64,000 nt of DNA. It comes from Pedobacter frigiditerrae. GTDB taxonomy: Bacteria > Bacteroidota > Bacteroidia > Sphingobacteriales > Sphingobacteriaceae. The stretch lies in assembly GCF_032678705.1 (NCBI RefSeq), contig NZ_JAVTSS010000001.1, forward strand, positions 434,001 through 498,000, read 5' to 3'. Below the pieces are notes generated by a model. That model ran no database searches. It saw only the letters and a program-made list of their open reading frames with translations, and had not been told where the DNA came from. A program made the position numbers and the translations under genes. Numbering within the stretch: the stretch's first letter is position 1; each line of letters starts with the position of its first letter. Below are positions 25,767-34,098 of this stretch, in pieces.

Positions 25767-27028
25767 ACCTCTTAATCAAGGGAATTACAATTGCCGACCC
25801 TAACAGCGAGTTTAACAATCAAACTGCTGATGTACGAGTTGAACACGGAAAAATTACAGCTATTGAAAAAAGCTTATCTCCATTAAAAAGCGAACAAGTT
25901 TTTGCAATTGAGGGTGGGGTACTTTCTCCAGGATTTTTCGATTTAAACTGTATGATAGGCGACCCAGGTTTGGAAACAAAAGAAGACATACAGACTGGAA
26001 CTGCTGCCGCAAAAGCAGGCGGATTTACGGGATTGGCAGTTCTACCAAACACAAAACCAGTTGTTCAATCAAAAGGTGAAGTAGAATATATCCTTAACAG
26101 GGCAAAAAATAACTTAGTTGATGTTTTTCCAATAGGTGCAATTAGTCACGATTTAGAGGGAAAAGAATTAGCAGAGCTTTTTGATATGAAAAATGCTGGA
26201 GCCGTTGCTTTTTCTGACGGGAGTAAAGCGATTAGCGATGATGGATTTGTGAGCAGAGCATTACAATATTGCTTAGGTTTTGGTGGTTTGTTAATGCTTT
26301 ATCCAGAAAATAAATCTATCGCTGGCAAGGCGCAAGTTAACGAGAGCAAAAACAATGTATTACTTGGAATGAAAGGTGTTCCGACACTGGCCGAAGAAAT
26401 GCAGATTTCTAGAGACATATTCTTGGCAACTTATCATGATGCGCCTATTCACATCAGCAATATTTCTACTGCAGGCTCAGTTGCTTTAATTAAAAAGGCG
26501 AAAAAAGATGGCGTTAAAATAACCTGTGATGTTGCGGCTCATCAATTGGTGTTTACTGAAGATTTGTTAAACGATTTTGATAGCAATTATAAAGTTAAAC
26601 CGCCATTGCGTGGCAAAACTGACCAAAAAGCATTAATTGCCGGTTTAAAAGACGGTACAATAGATGCAATTTCTTCACAACATCGTCCTCATGAAATAGA
26701 GTTTAAAGATGTAGAATTTGAAATTGCAGCTTATGGCATCATCGCTCTGCAAACTGTTTTACCTTTACTTTTACAAGCTGGTTTAGATGCTAATTTAATA
26801 GCAGAAAAACTGTCCATCAATCCTAGAGCGATATTAAACTTAGCAATTCCAACTATCAAAAAAGGAGAAGTAGCAAACTTTGTGATTTATCATCCTGCTA
26901 AGAGATGGGAATACAATGTGGCTAACAACGCCTCAAAATCTAAAAATTCACCTTTGTTAGGTAAAACCTTAACAGGAAAAGTTGAATTAGTGTATAACAA
27001 CAATCAATTTCAAAAATATGAACAGTAG
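25763..27028 (+). CDS. Dihydroorotase homologue, probably non-catalytic
   Basis: A 421-residue amidohydrolase-fold protein clearly related to dihydroorotase (GGVLSPGFFD, MQISRDIFLATYHDAPIHIS, KPPLRGKTDQKAL). The metal-binding HxHxR motif is replaced: at the position after D60 the sequence reads LNCMIGDPG, giving N62, M64 and G66 where His, His and Arg are expected. The active-site Asp of the TDHAPH motif is Q306 in SSQHRPH. It therefore should not bind the zinc pair. Such homologues are known as structural partners of aspartate transcarbamoylase (PyrC-prime). No ATCase gene is adjacent. It is translationally coupled to the BatA-like gene. Confidence 0.8.
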   Translation: MNLLIKGITIADPNSEFNNQTADVRVEHGKITAIEKSLSPLKSEQVFAIEGGVLSPGFFDLNCMIGDPGLETKEDIQTGTAAAKAGGFTGLAVLPNTKPVVQSKGEVEYILNRAKNNLVDVFPIGAISHDLEGKELAELFDMKNAGAVAFSDGSKAISDDGFVSRALQYCLGFGGLLMLYPENKSIAGKAQVNESKNNVLLGMKGVPTLAEEMQISRDIFLATYHDAPIHISNISTAGSVALIKKAKKDGVKITCDVAAHQLVFTEDLLNDFDSNYKVKPPLRGKTDQKALIAGLKDGTIDAISSQHRPHEIEFKDVEFEIAAYGIIALQTVLPLLLQAGLDANLIAEKLSINPRAILNLAIPTIKKGEVANFVIYHPAKRWEYNVANNASKSKNSPLLGKTLTGKVELVYNNNQFQKYEQ

Positions 27029-27692
27029 TGTAGAACAAGCGCTGGTTGCGGCATTAGACCAATATGCAGCAGTTAATAGTATAGATTCAGTTGCCATTGA
27101 GCAAAGATTGGTTGAGGTTTTTGGTAAGGACATGAACTTCTTGGAGAAAGTTGCTGAGTTTGATGAGGTTTTTGATGAGCATCCAAAATTTGATGAATTG
27201 AGAGAAGTATTCTTCGATTTATTGATGATTAATTTCTTTACCAGTGATGTAAATAAACTAGAAGAAGATTATCTGGAATCGAAGGAATGGGAAAAAATTG
27301 AAGATGAAACCATTGAGCGTGGAACAGAGTTGTTAAACTTGTTATTATACATCAATGAATGCCACGACGAAGAAATTAAGCCAGGTTTAGAAGACTTTTT
27401 AAAAGAATTTTTATTGGTTGAAGAAGATGAGTTTCAAGATGAATTTCACATTTATGAAGATTTAATCAGTAACCAACAATTAGCTGAAAGTAGTGTGGAA
27501 GATATTTGCAGCAATGCAGATATTATAGAAATGAGTGAAGAAATGGAAGAACTTTTTGTGCCATTCATGACTTTCTTCTTGCAGCCAAAAACAAGCGAAG
27601 AAACACAGCAAGAATTGATTAAGTATAGTAATAACAAAAGTTTTGATGTTGCAGTTTATGCTTTAATCACTAACTTTAATAAAAATAGATAA
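27018..27692 (+). CDS. Hypothetical acidic cytoplasmic protein
   Basis: A 224-residue, strongly acidic and helical protein with no signal peptide or membrane segment. It overlaps the dihydroorotase-like gene by 11 bases, so the two are co-translated. I do not recognise the family; many Glu/Asp clusters (EEDEFQDEFHIYED) suggest a protein-interaction role. Likely lineage-specific to Sphingobacteriaceae, which is inference. Confidence 0.65.
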   Translation: MNSSVEQALVAALDQYAAVNSIDSVAIEQRLVEVFGKDMNFLEKVAEFDEVFDEHPKFDELREVFFDLLMINFFTSDVNKLEEDYLESKEWEKIEDETIERGTELLNLLLYINECHDEEIKPGLEDFLKEFLLVEEDEFQDEFHIYEDLISNQQLAESSVEDICSNADIIEMSEEMEELFVPFMTFFLQPKTSEETQQELIKYSNNKSFDVAVYALITNFNKNR

Positions 27693-27714
27693 ACCTAAAC
27701 CTAAACAAACAAAA

Positions 27715-28302
27715 ATGGAAACAACAACTAGTGTTAACTTAAAGACCGAGGCTCTAAAGAATGGAGCAATTTGGGGCGTAATTAATATAGTTATATTTTT
27801 AGTATCATGGTATGCAATGCCAAGCTTGATGAGTTCTTACCTTTATTCTGGCCTACTTGCAGTTATTGGTATTGCTTTAGCTGTTTTCTTCTGTATAGAT
27901 ATGAGAAAAAAAGCTGGAGGTTATTGGACATTTGGCGAAGCTCTATGGAATATTTTTGTGATGTTTTTAATGTCGATGGCTATTGTATTTATCTTTAATA
28001 TTTTGTTTGGCAAATTTATAGACCCAACTTACCCTGTTAAAATGAAAGAAGCGGTTATGGCTAAAACCCAATCTACTTACGAAAGTTTAGGGATGGATGA
28101 ACAGACTTCTGAAGCAGCATTGGAAAAAGTTTCAGAAAGTTTAGATAAACAGTTTAGTCCTACTTTTAGTCAAGCAATAGTTGGTTTTGGTATATCTTCT
28201 GTACTTTATTTTATCGGAGCATTGATATTTGCTTTGATATTTAAAAAGAGTAATCCTAATCCATTTGCACCTGTCAATGATGAAGAGGTGAGTACGCAAT
28301 AA
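27715..28302 (+). CDS. DUF4199 membrane protein
   Basis: A 195-residue integral membrane protein with four helices: about 17-36 (GAIWGVINIVIFLVSWY), 41-60, 78-100 (ALWNIFVMFLMSMAIVFIF) and 155-180 (FGISSVLYFIGALIFALIF). The arrangement, with a soluble loop before the last helix, fits DUF4199, widespread in Bacteroidota and of unknown function. It lies just upstream of two glycosyltransferase genes but a terminator separates them. Confidence 0.8.
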   Translation: METTTSVNLKTEALKNGAIWGVINIVIFLVSWYAMPSLMSSYLYSGLLAVIGIALAVFFCIDMRKKAGGYWTFGEALWNIFVMFLMSMAIVFIFNILFGKFIDPTYPVKMKEAVMAKTQSTYESLGMDEQTSEAALEKVSESLDKQFSPTFSQAIVGFGISSVLYFIGALIFALIFKKSNPNPFAPVNDEEVSTQ

Positions 28303-28324
28303 ACCTCAATAACATAAGTTTAAT

Positions 28325-28374
28325 AACGTGCAGGTTTTATCATATAATTTGATGAAATTTGCACGTTGTTTTTT
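28325..28374 (+). terminator. Hairpin terminator after DUF4199 gene
   Basis: AACGTGCA pairs with TGCACGTT across a 27 base loop, followed by G and a run of six T. It lies 22 bp after the stop. Confidence 0.65.
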
Positions 28375-28397
28375 AAGCGTATTTTGATTTAAGAAGA

Positions 28398-28436
28398 TTT
28401 ATCTCAATACGCAATACTCAAATCTCAATACTATTA
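28398..28436. repeat. Short word-repeat spacer
   Basis: The string TCTCAATACGCAATACTCAAATCTCAATACT repeats the words seen at 8288-8369 and 13874-13950, directly before the start codon of the GT2 gene. Confidence 0.4.
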
Positions 28437-29387
28437 ATGGATATATCAGTTGTAGTACCACTATATAATGAAGATGAATCGCTACCCGAGTTAGTTTCTT
28501 GGATAGATAAGGTAATGAATGAGCATAATTTTTCTTACGAAATTGTGCTTGTTGATGATGGTAGTACTGATAAATCTTGGGCAGTAATTACGCAGTTAAA
28601 AGAAACCTTTGCAGGTGTTAAAGCCATTAAATTCAGAAGAAATTATGGTAAGTCTGCTGCTTTAAACGTAGCTTTTGAAGTTACTCAAGGTGATGTAATC
28701 ATTACAATGGATGCCGATTTACAAGATAGCCCTGATGAAATTCCAGAATTATATCGTCGTATTAAAGAAGAAAATTACGACATCATTTCTGGTTGGAAAA
28801 AGAAACGTTACGACCCAATAACTAAGACTATCCCTACTAAATTATTTAATGCTGCAACTCGTAAAATGAGCGGTATTCAGTTAAATGATTTTAACTGCGG
28901 TTTAAAAGCTTATAGAAGTGATGTAGTTAAAACCATTGAGGTTTATGGCGAAATGCATCGTTATATCCCTGTAATTGCTAAATGGGCAGGCTTCACTAAA
29001 ATAGGGGAACAAGTTGTAGAACATAGAGCTAGAAAATATGGCACTACCAAATTTGGTATGAGTAGGTTCGTTAATGGCTTTTTAGATTTACTTTCCATCT
29101 TTTTTGTAGGTAAATTTGGCAAACGCCCAATGCACTTTTTTGGCTCTTTAGGAGTGCTTAGTTTTGTACTAGGTATTATAATGGCACTTTATATCATGAT
29201 TGAGAAGAAAATTCTCATTTGGAATAACTTGCCTTATAGAGATTCTACCGACCAGCCTTTATTTTACTTGGCATTAGTTGCCATTGTTGTAGGTTCACAA
29301 ATGTTCTTAGCAGGATTTATCGCTGAACTAGTTGGCCGTAATGCAACAGAAAGAAATCGTTATTTAATAGAAAAGGAAATAATTTGA
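28437..29387 (+). CDS. GT2 glycosyltransferase, polyprenyl-phosphate sugar synthase type
   Basis: A 316-residue membrane glycosyltransferase. The GT-A catalytic domain (about 1-230) has DISVVVPLYNEDESLPEL, VDDGSTD, and DADLQDSPDEIP (the DxD-type metal site). Two C-terminal membrane helices follow (about 235-257 and 272-298). It fits the family that loads a sugar from a nucleotide donor onto undecaprenyl phosphate (GtrB/DPM1-like). The next gene is also GT2; both probably serve a surface glycan. Confidence 0.85.
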   Translation: MDISVVVPLYNEDESLPELVSWIDKVMNEHNFSYEIVLVDDGSTDKSWAVITQLKETFAGVKAIKFRRNYGKSAALNVAFEVTQGDVIITMDADLQDSPDEIPELYRRIKEENYDIISGWKKKRYDPITKTIPTKLFNAATRKMSGIQLNDFNCGLKAYRSDVVKTIEVYGEMHRYIPVIAKWAGFTKIGEQVVEHRARKYGTTKFGMSRFVNGFLDLLSIFFVGKFGKRPMHFFGSLGVLSFVLGIIMALYIMIEKKILIWNNLPYRDSTDQPLFYLALVAIVVGSQMFLAGFIAELVGRNATERNRYLIEKEII

Positions 29388-29460
29388 TGTAAAATGGAAG
29401 AGGTAAGATGGAAAATGTAACTGTCCATTTGCCATTTGCCATTTTACATTTTACATCTCT
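29386..29460. repeat. Word-repeat inverted spacer
   Basis: TGTAAAATGG and AAGATGGAAAATGTAAC on the left face CCATTTGCCATTTGCCATTT and TACATTTTACAT on the right. It forms an imperfect hairpin between the two GT2 genes and resembles the spacer at 36098-36135 (CCATCTGCCATTTTACC). Confidence 0.55.
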
Positions 29461-29463
29461 ACT

Positions 29464-30432
29464 ATGTTTTTCTCCATCATCATTCCTCTTTATAATCGCC
29501 CACAAGAAATTGATGAGCTTTTACATACTTTAACCAAGCAAACTTATATGCAGTTTGAGGTTTTGGTTATTGAGGATGGCTCTGTAAATGATGCTGCCGA
29601 TATTGTTGCTTCTTATGCAGACAGGTTAGACATCAAATATTTTGTGAAACCAAACGCCGGACAAGGCTTTGCTAGGAACTTCGGTTTTGAACGTGCCAAA
29701 GGAGATTATTTTATCATTTTTGATTCTGATTGTTTAATACCAGAAGATTATTTAGAAATAGTTTCGGCTAACCTTTTTGAACATCAACTAGATGCTTATG
29801 GTGGTCCTGATGCTGCTCATCAAACTTTTACACCGGTTCAAAAAGCAATAAGTTACGCCATGACTTCGCCGTTTACCACAGGCGGAATTAGAGGGAATAA
29901 AAAACACATAGGTCAATTTCATCCACGTAGTTTTAACATGGGTGTTTCTAGGGAAGTTTATGAAAAGGTGGGTGGCTTTATTTTAACCCGTCTAGGAGAA
30001 GACATCGAATATAGTATCCGCATTCACGAAAATGGGTTTAAAATCGGATTAATTCCCGCTGCAAAAGTCTATCATAAAAGAAGAACAAGTTTTGCTCAAT
30101 TTTATAAACAACTGCACTTTTTTGGAAGGGCTCGTATTAATATTTACAAACATTTTCCTTCAGAATTAAAACTAGTACACTTCTTCCCAGCTGTATTTAC
30201 CGTTGGTTTGGGCGTTATGCTTTTGTTAAATGTATTTTATCCGCCATTGGCTTACATTTGCAATTTCCTCTTCTTGCTTTTCTTTTTGTTGATATTTTTT
30301 CACGCTTGGCAGGTTAACAAATCAATAAAAATCGCATTTTTGAGTGTTATTGCATCGTTTATACAACTCTTCGCCTATGGCTTAGGTTTTATACAAGATT
30401 TTTTTAAAAGAATAATATTTAAACAATCATGA
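29464..30432 (+). CDS. GT2 family glycosyltransferase
   Basis: A 322-residue enzyme with GT-A fold: FSIIIPLYNRPQEIDELL near the start, EDGSVND, and DSDCLIP (DxD). LGEDIEYSIRI near residue 180 fits the ED catalytic base. Two hydrophobic segments at the C-terminus (about 245-260 and 268-284) anchor it in the membrane. Acceptor and donor are unknown. It overlaps the next gene by 4 bases. Confidence 0.82.
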   Translation: MFFSIIIPLYNRPQEIDELLHTLTKQTYMQFEVLVIEDGSVNDAADIVASYADRLDIKYFVKPNAGQGFARNFGFERAKGDYFIIFDSDCLIPEDYLEIVSANLFEHQLDAYGGPDAAHQTFTPVQKAISYAMTSPFTTGGIRGNKKHIGQFHPRSFNMGVSREVYEKVGGFILTRLGEDIEYSIRIHENGFKIGLIPAAKVYHKRRTSFAQFYKQLHFFGRARINIYKHFPSELKLVHFFPAVFTVGLGVMLLLNVFYPPLAYICNFLFLLFFLLIFFHAWQVNKSIKIAFLSVIASFIQLFAYGLGFIQDFFKRIIFKQS

Positions 30433-31304
30433 TAGACTATTTAAAGGAAAGCACTTTTGCAGTTAAAGATGTGATTATGCAAGCGTGGAAAGTAACTCGT
30501 GATAATTACTTTTCTATCGCAACGCTCTGCTTTTTAATCTTCATTACTGCCTCAACATCTACCTTTATGGCTTTTTTTATGGGAGAGCTTAATATTGGAA
30601 TTAGGATAATCATGTTGTTGATGTTTATTTTAAGTTACTGTGTGGTAGAGCTTTGCTTGATAAAATATATTTTCCATTTATTAGACCACGAAACGGAGGA
30701 AATAAAAATCATTGAAACATTACCAACTCGTTCTGAAGTTGTTAGATTTTTAATTGGAACAGTATATTTTGGGCTCAGTATATTTTTAGTAGGCGTATTG
30801 TTAATGCCTATTCTTTACATTTTAGACCTTATTTTAAAATTTGCGGTTAACCAAGGCTTAATAGATAATTTCACTTATGCGGGAAAGGTAATCGTTAATA
30901 TTGCGGTTGGCATTGCTGTTCTAAGTATCTTTTTCACCTTCATTAGGATTGTGTTTTTCCCATTTTTCATTATCGATAAAAAAAGTACCCCCTTTGAATC
31001 TATCAAGTTAAGTCTAGCAACTACAAAAGGTAACTTTATCAAGTTGTTATTCATTTTGGCTGGTTTAGTGTTAGTGCAAGCTGTGGTATTTGGCTTTTTC
31101 TATGTTGTAGTTTTAACAGGTTTTAGATTGGTTAATTACTTTTTTGATTACGATATCAATCAATATGTATCCTTAATTGTTGTGGTATTTAGTTCCTTTG
31201 TAATTGTACCGTTTACTACTGCTTTTTTCACAGTGGCTTATCGTAAAATTATGAACGAATACAAAGGAGATGAACATCCTGACATTATTCATAATATCGT
31301 TTAA
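30429..31304 (+). CDS. Hypothetical multi-pass membrane protein
   Basis: A 291-residue integral membrane protein with about six helices, for example IATLCFLIFITASTSTFMAF, IRIIMLLMFILSYCVVEL and AVVFGFFYVVVL. It resembles the DUF975-like/glycerophosphodiesterase membrane-domain type, which is only a fold-level impression. It is coupled to the GT2 gene by the ATGA overlap and precedes GH3 by 2 bp. Function unknown. Confidence 0.6.
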   Translation: MIDYLKESTFAVKDVIMQAWKVTRDNYFSIATLCFLIFITASTSTFMAFFMGELNIGIRIIMLLMFILSYCVVELCLIKYIFHLLDHETEEIKIIETLPTRSEVVRFLIGTVYFGLSIFLVGVLLMPILYILDLILKFAVNQGLIDNFTYAGKVIVNIAVGIAVLSIFFTFIRIVFFPFFIIDKKSTPFESIKLSLATTKGNFIKLLFILAGLVLVQAVVFGFFYVVVLTGFRLVNYFFDYDINQYVSLIVVVFSSFVIVPFTTAFFTVAYRKIMNEYKGDEHPDIIHNIV

Positions 31305-31306
31305 AT

Positions 31307-32806
31307 ATGGGGTTAAAAGCGGCACTAAGTAAGCCATTTGCTGCGTGGGTGGTTAAAAAAATTAACAAGTGGAAGAAAAACGCATTAAAGGCACAAGATG
31401 ATGTTTTTCATTCTTTAATTAAATCTGCATCTCATACAGCTTTCGGTAAAGACCATCATTTTTCTACCATCAAAAATTATGAAGATTTTAAAGCAAATGT
31501 TCCAGTTAGGGATTATGAAGCTTTAAGACCTTACATTGATAGGGTAGTTGCTGGCGAAAAAGATGTGCTCTGGAAAGGTAAACCTCAATATTTTGCTAAA
31601 ACTTCAGGTACCACATCTGGTGTGAAGTATATTCCAATTTCTAAAAAATCGATGCCTCAGCATATTAAAGCTGCTCGTAATGCATTATTAACTTACATAC
31701 ACGAAACGGGTAAAACCAATTTTGTGAATGGTAAAATGATTTTTTTACAAGGAAGTCCGATTTTAACCAAAAAGAACGGAATTAACGTGGGGCGTTTATC
31801 TGGTATTGTAGCTCATTTAGTACCCGCATATTTGCAAAAAAACAGATTGCCATCTTATGAAACTAACTGTATCGAAGATTGGGAAGAAAAGGTTGATGCG
31901 ATAGTAGAAGAAACAATTAATAAGGACATGACCCTGATTTCAGGCATACCGCCTTGGGTTCAAATGTATTTCGATAAGTTAAGTGATAAGTCTAATGGCA
32001 AAAAGATAAAGGACATCTTCAAGAACTTTAGTTTGTTTGTTTATGGTGGAGTAAATTATGAGCCATACAGAGCTAAAATTGAGGCAAGCATTGGTAGAAC
32101 GATAGACACCATTGAAACCTATCCAGCTTCTGAAGGTTTTATTGCTTACCAAGATTCTCAAAAAGATAAAAGTTTATTGCTTTTGGCAAAGGCAGGTATA
32201 TTTTATGAATTTATTCCTGCTGATGAATATTATAATGAAAAACCTACGAGGTTAAGTTTAGCAGAAGTAGAATTAGACACCAATTACGCCTTAATTTTAA
32301 ACACAACTGCTGGTTTATGGGGATATAGCATTGGCGATACCATTAAGTTCGTTTCGAAAAATCCTTATAAAATTTTAGTAACAGGAAGAATTAAACACTT
32401 CATTTCTGCTTTTGGAGAACATGTTATCGGTGAAGAAGTAGAACAAGCTATTTTATCGGTTGCTAATGAAGAAGGAGTGGAGATTACAGAATTTACGGTT
32501 GCCCCTCAAGTAAATCCGCCAGCTGGCGAATTACCTTTCCATGAATGGTTTGTAGAGTTTGCCAATGAGCCAAAAGATTTAAAAGCGTTTAGTGAAAAAG
32601 TAGATTTAGCTTTGCAAAAGAAAAATATTTACTACTTCGATTTAATTGAAGGAAAAATTTTGCAAAAATTGATTATCCGTTCGTTAAAGAAAGATGCTTT
32701 TGTAGATTACATGAGAGCTGAAGGTAAATTAGGTGGGCAAAATAAAGTGCCTAGGTTAAGTAATGATAGGAAATTGGCGGAAGTTTTGGAGAAATATATT
32801 AAGTAG
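31307..32806 (+). CDS. GH3 auxin-responsive-promoter family protein
   Basis: A 499-residue cytoplasmic protein of the GH3 family, an adenylating acyl-acid amido synthetase fold named from plants. Family motifs are KTSGTTSGVKYIPIS (ATP-binding P-loop-like), TYPASEGFIAYQ, and TGRIKHFISAFGEHV. The substrate in bacteria is unknown; amino-acid conjugation of a carboxylic acid is the expected chemistry. It starts 2 bp after the membrane-protein stop, so it belongs to the same operon as the glycosyltransferases. A palindromic repeat follows the stop. Confidence 0.85.
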   Translation: MGLKAALSKPFAAWVVKKINKWKKNALKAQDDVFHSLIKSASHTAFGKDHHFSTIKNYEDFKANVPVRDYEALRPYIDRVVAGEKDVLWKGKPQYFAKTSGTTSGVKYIPISKKSMPQHIKAARNALLTYIHETGKTNFVNGKMIFLQGSPILTKKNGINVGRLSGIVAHLVPAYLQKNRLPSYETNCIEDWEEKVDAIVEETINKDMTLISGIPPWVQMYFDKLSDKSNGKKIKDIFKNFSLFVYGGVNYEPYRAKIEASIGRTIDTIETYPASEGFIAYQDSQKDKSLLLLAKAGIFYEFIPADEYYNEKPTRLSLAEVELDTNYALILNTTAGLWGYSIGDTIKFVSKNPYKILVTGRIKHFISAFGEHVIGEEVEQAILSVANEEGVEITEFTVAPQVNPPAGELPFHEWFVEFANEPKDLKAFSEKVDLALQKKNIYYFDLIEGKILQKLIIRSLKKDAFVDYMRAEGKLGGQNKVPRLSNDRKLAEVLEKYIK

Positions 32807-32810
32807 TTTG

Positions 32811-32888
32811 TCATTCCCTGCCTACCGCAGGCAGGCGAGGAACGAGGAATCACTTATAAAGGTGCTTCGACTACGCTCAGCATGACAA
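32811..32888. repeat. Palindromic repeat of the GTCATTCC type with inserted sub-palindrome
   Basis: TTGTCATTCC and the distal CAGCATGACAA are inverted copies. Inside lies an additional palindrome CTGCCTACCGCAGGCAG. Related to 8972-9104 and 9869-9938. It separates GH3 from dxr. Confidence 0.6.
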
Positions 32889-32913
32889 ATCTTAAAAATA
32901 ATTACAGAAAAGT

Positions 32914-34059
32914 TTGAAAAACATATCAATATTAGGTTCAACAGGTTCTATAGGAACACAAGCTTTAGAAGTAGTTCGGGCAACCCCAGATTTATATACG
33001 GTTGATGTTTTAACAGCGCAAAATAATGCTGATTTGTTAATACAGCAAGCTTTAGAATTTAATCCTCAAATGGTGGTTATCACTTGTGAAGACCATTATG
33101 CCAAAGTTAAAAATGCTTTGCCAAATGTAGAAGTGCTTTGTGGTGAAGATGCCTTAATTGCTGCGGTTCAGTTACCTCAAACACAATTTGTGTTGACGGC
33201 AATTATGGGTTCTGTAGGGTTAAAACCTACAATTGCAGCTATAGAAGCCAAAAAGGACATCGGTCTTGCCAATAAAGAAACTTTAGTAGTTGCAGGAGAA
33301 TTGGTAATGCAATTGGCTAAAGAGAATGGCATAAAAATTATTCCAGTTGATTCAGAGCATTCGGCTATTTTTCAATGTTTGGTAGGTGAGGATAACAATC
33401 CAATTGAAAAGATTTTTTTAACTGCATCTGGCGGACCATTCAGAGGAAAAGATTTAGCATTTTTATCAACTGTTAAAAAAGAACAAGCCTTAAAGCATCC
33501 CAACTGGGTGATGGGCGCAAAGATTACCATCGATTCTGCTTCGTTAATGAACAAAGGCTTAGAAGCCATTGAAGCGAAATGGTTATTTGGTTTAGCAGCT
33601 GAGCAAATAGAAGTGGTTGTTCATCCGCAATCCATTATTCATTCTATGGTGCAATTTACAGATGGCTCTATCAAAGCACAGATGGGTTTACCAGACATGA
33701 AACTGCCAATCCATTATGCATTGGCTTATCCTCAAAGAGTTAGCAGTAATTTCCCAAGATTTAACTTTTTAAACCATCCAGAGTTCACATTTTTACAGGC
33801 AGATACAAAAAATTTTCGTAACCTTGAACTTGCCTTTACAGCAATGAAAAAGGGTGGTAATATGCCTTGTATCATCAATGCAGCGAACGAAATTGTGGTA
33901 GATGCATTTTTAAAAGATAAAATTGGCTTTTTACAAATGAGTGATGTGATTGAAGAATGTATGCAAAAAATGACTTTCATCAGTCAGCCTACACTCCAAG
34001 ATTATTTAGAAACAGACAAGGAGACACGTATATTTGCAAGTCAACTCGTAACAAAATAA
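32914..34059 (+). CDS. dxr: 1-deoxy-D-xylulose-5-phosphate reductoisomerase
   Basis: A 381-residue enzyme of the MEP isoprenoid pathway, making 2-C-methyl-D-erythritol 4-phosphate with NADPH. The Rossmann motif ILGSTGSIGTQALEVV is at the very start. The catalytic region has VDSEHSAIFQ (metal-binding Asp and Glu) and IDSASLMNKGLE. Length is normal. The start is TTG at 32914; the family N-terminus MKNISILGSTGSIG begins exactly here, which decides the start. It precedes rseP by 39 bp, a common order in bacteria. Confidence 0.96.
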   Translation: MKNISILGSTGSIGTQALEVVRATPDLYTVDVLTAQNNADLLIQQALEFNPQMVVITCEDHYAKVKNALPNVEVLCGEDALIAAVQLPQTQFVLTAIMGSVGLKPTIAAIEAKKDIGLANKETLVVAGELVMQLAKENGIKIIPVDSEHSAIFQCLVGEDNNPIEKIFLTASGGPFRGKDLAFLSTVKKEQALKHPNWVMGAKITIDSASLMNKGLEAIEAKWLFGLAAEQIEVVVHPQSIIHSMVQFTDGSIKAQMGLPDMKLPIHYALAYPQRVSSNFPRFNFLNHPEFTFLQADTKNFRNLELAFTAMKKGGNMPCIINAANEIVVDAFLKDKIGFLQMSDVIEECMQKMTFISQPTLQDYLETDKETRIFASQLVTK

Positions 34060-34098
34060 AATTTAAAATATCTAAAAGACTTAACATATAAATACTAC

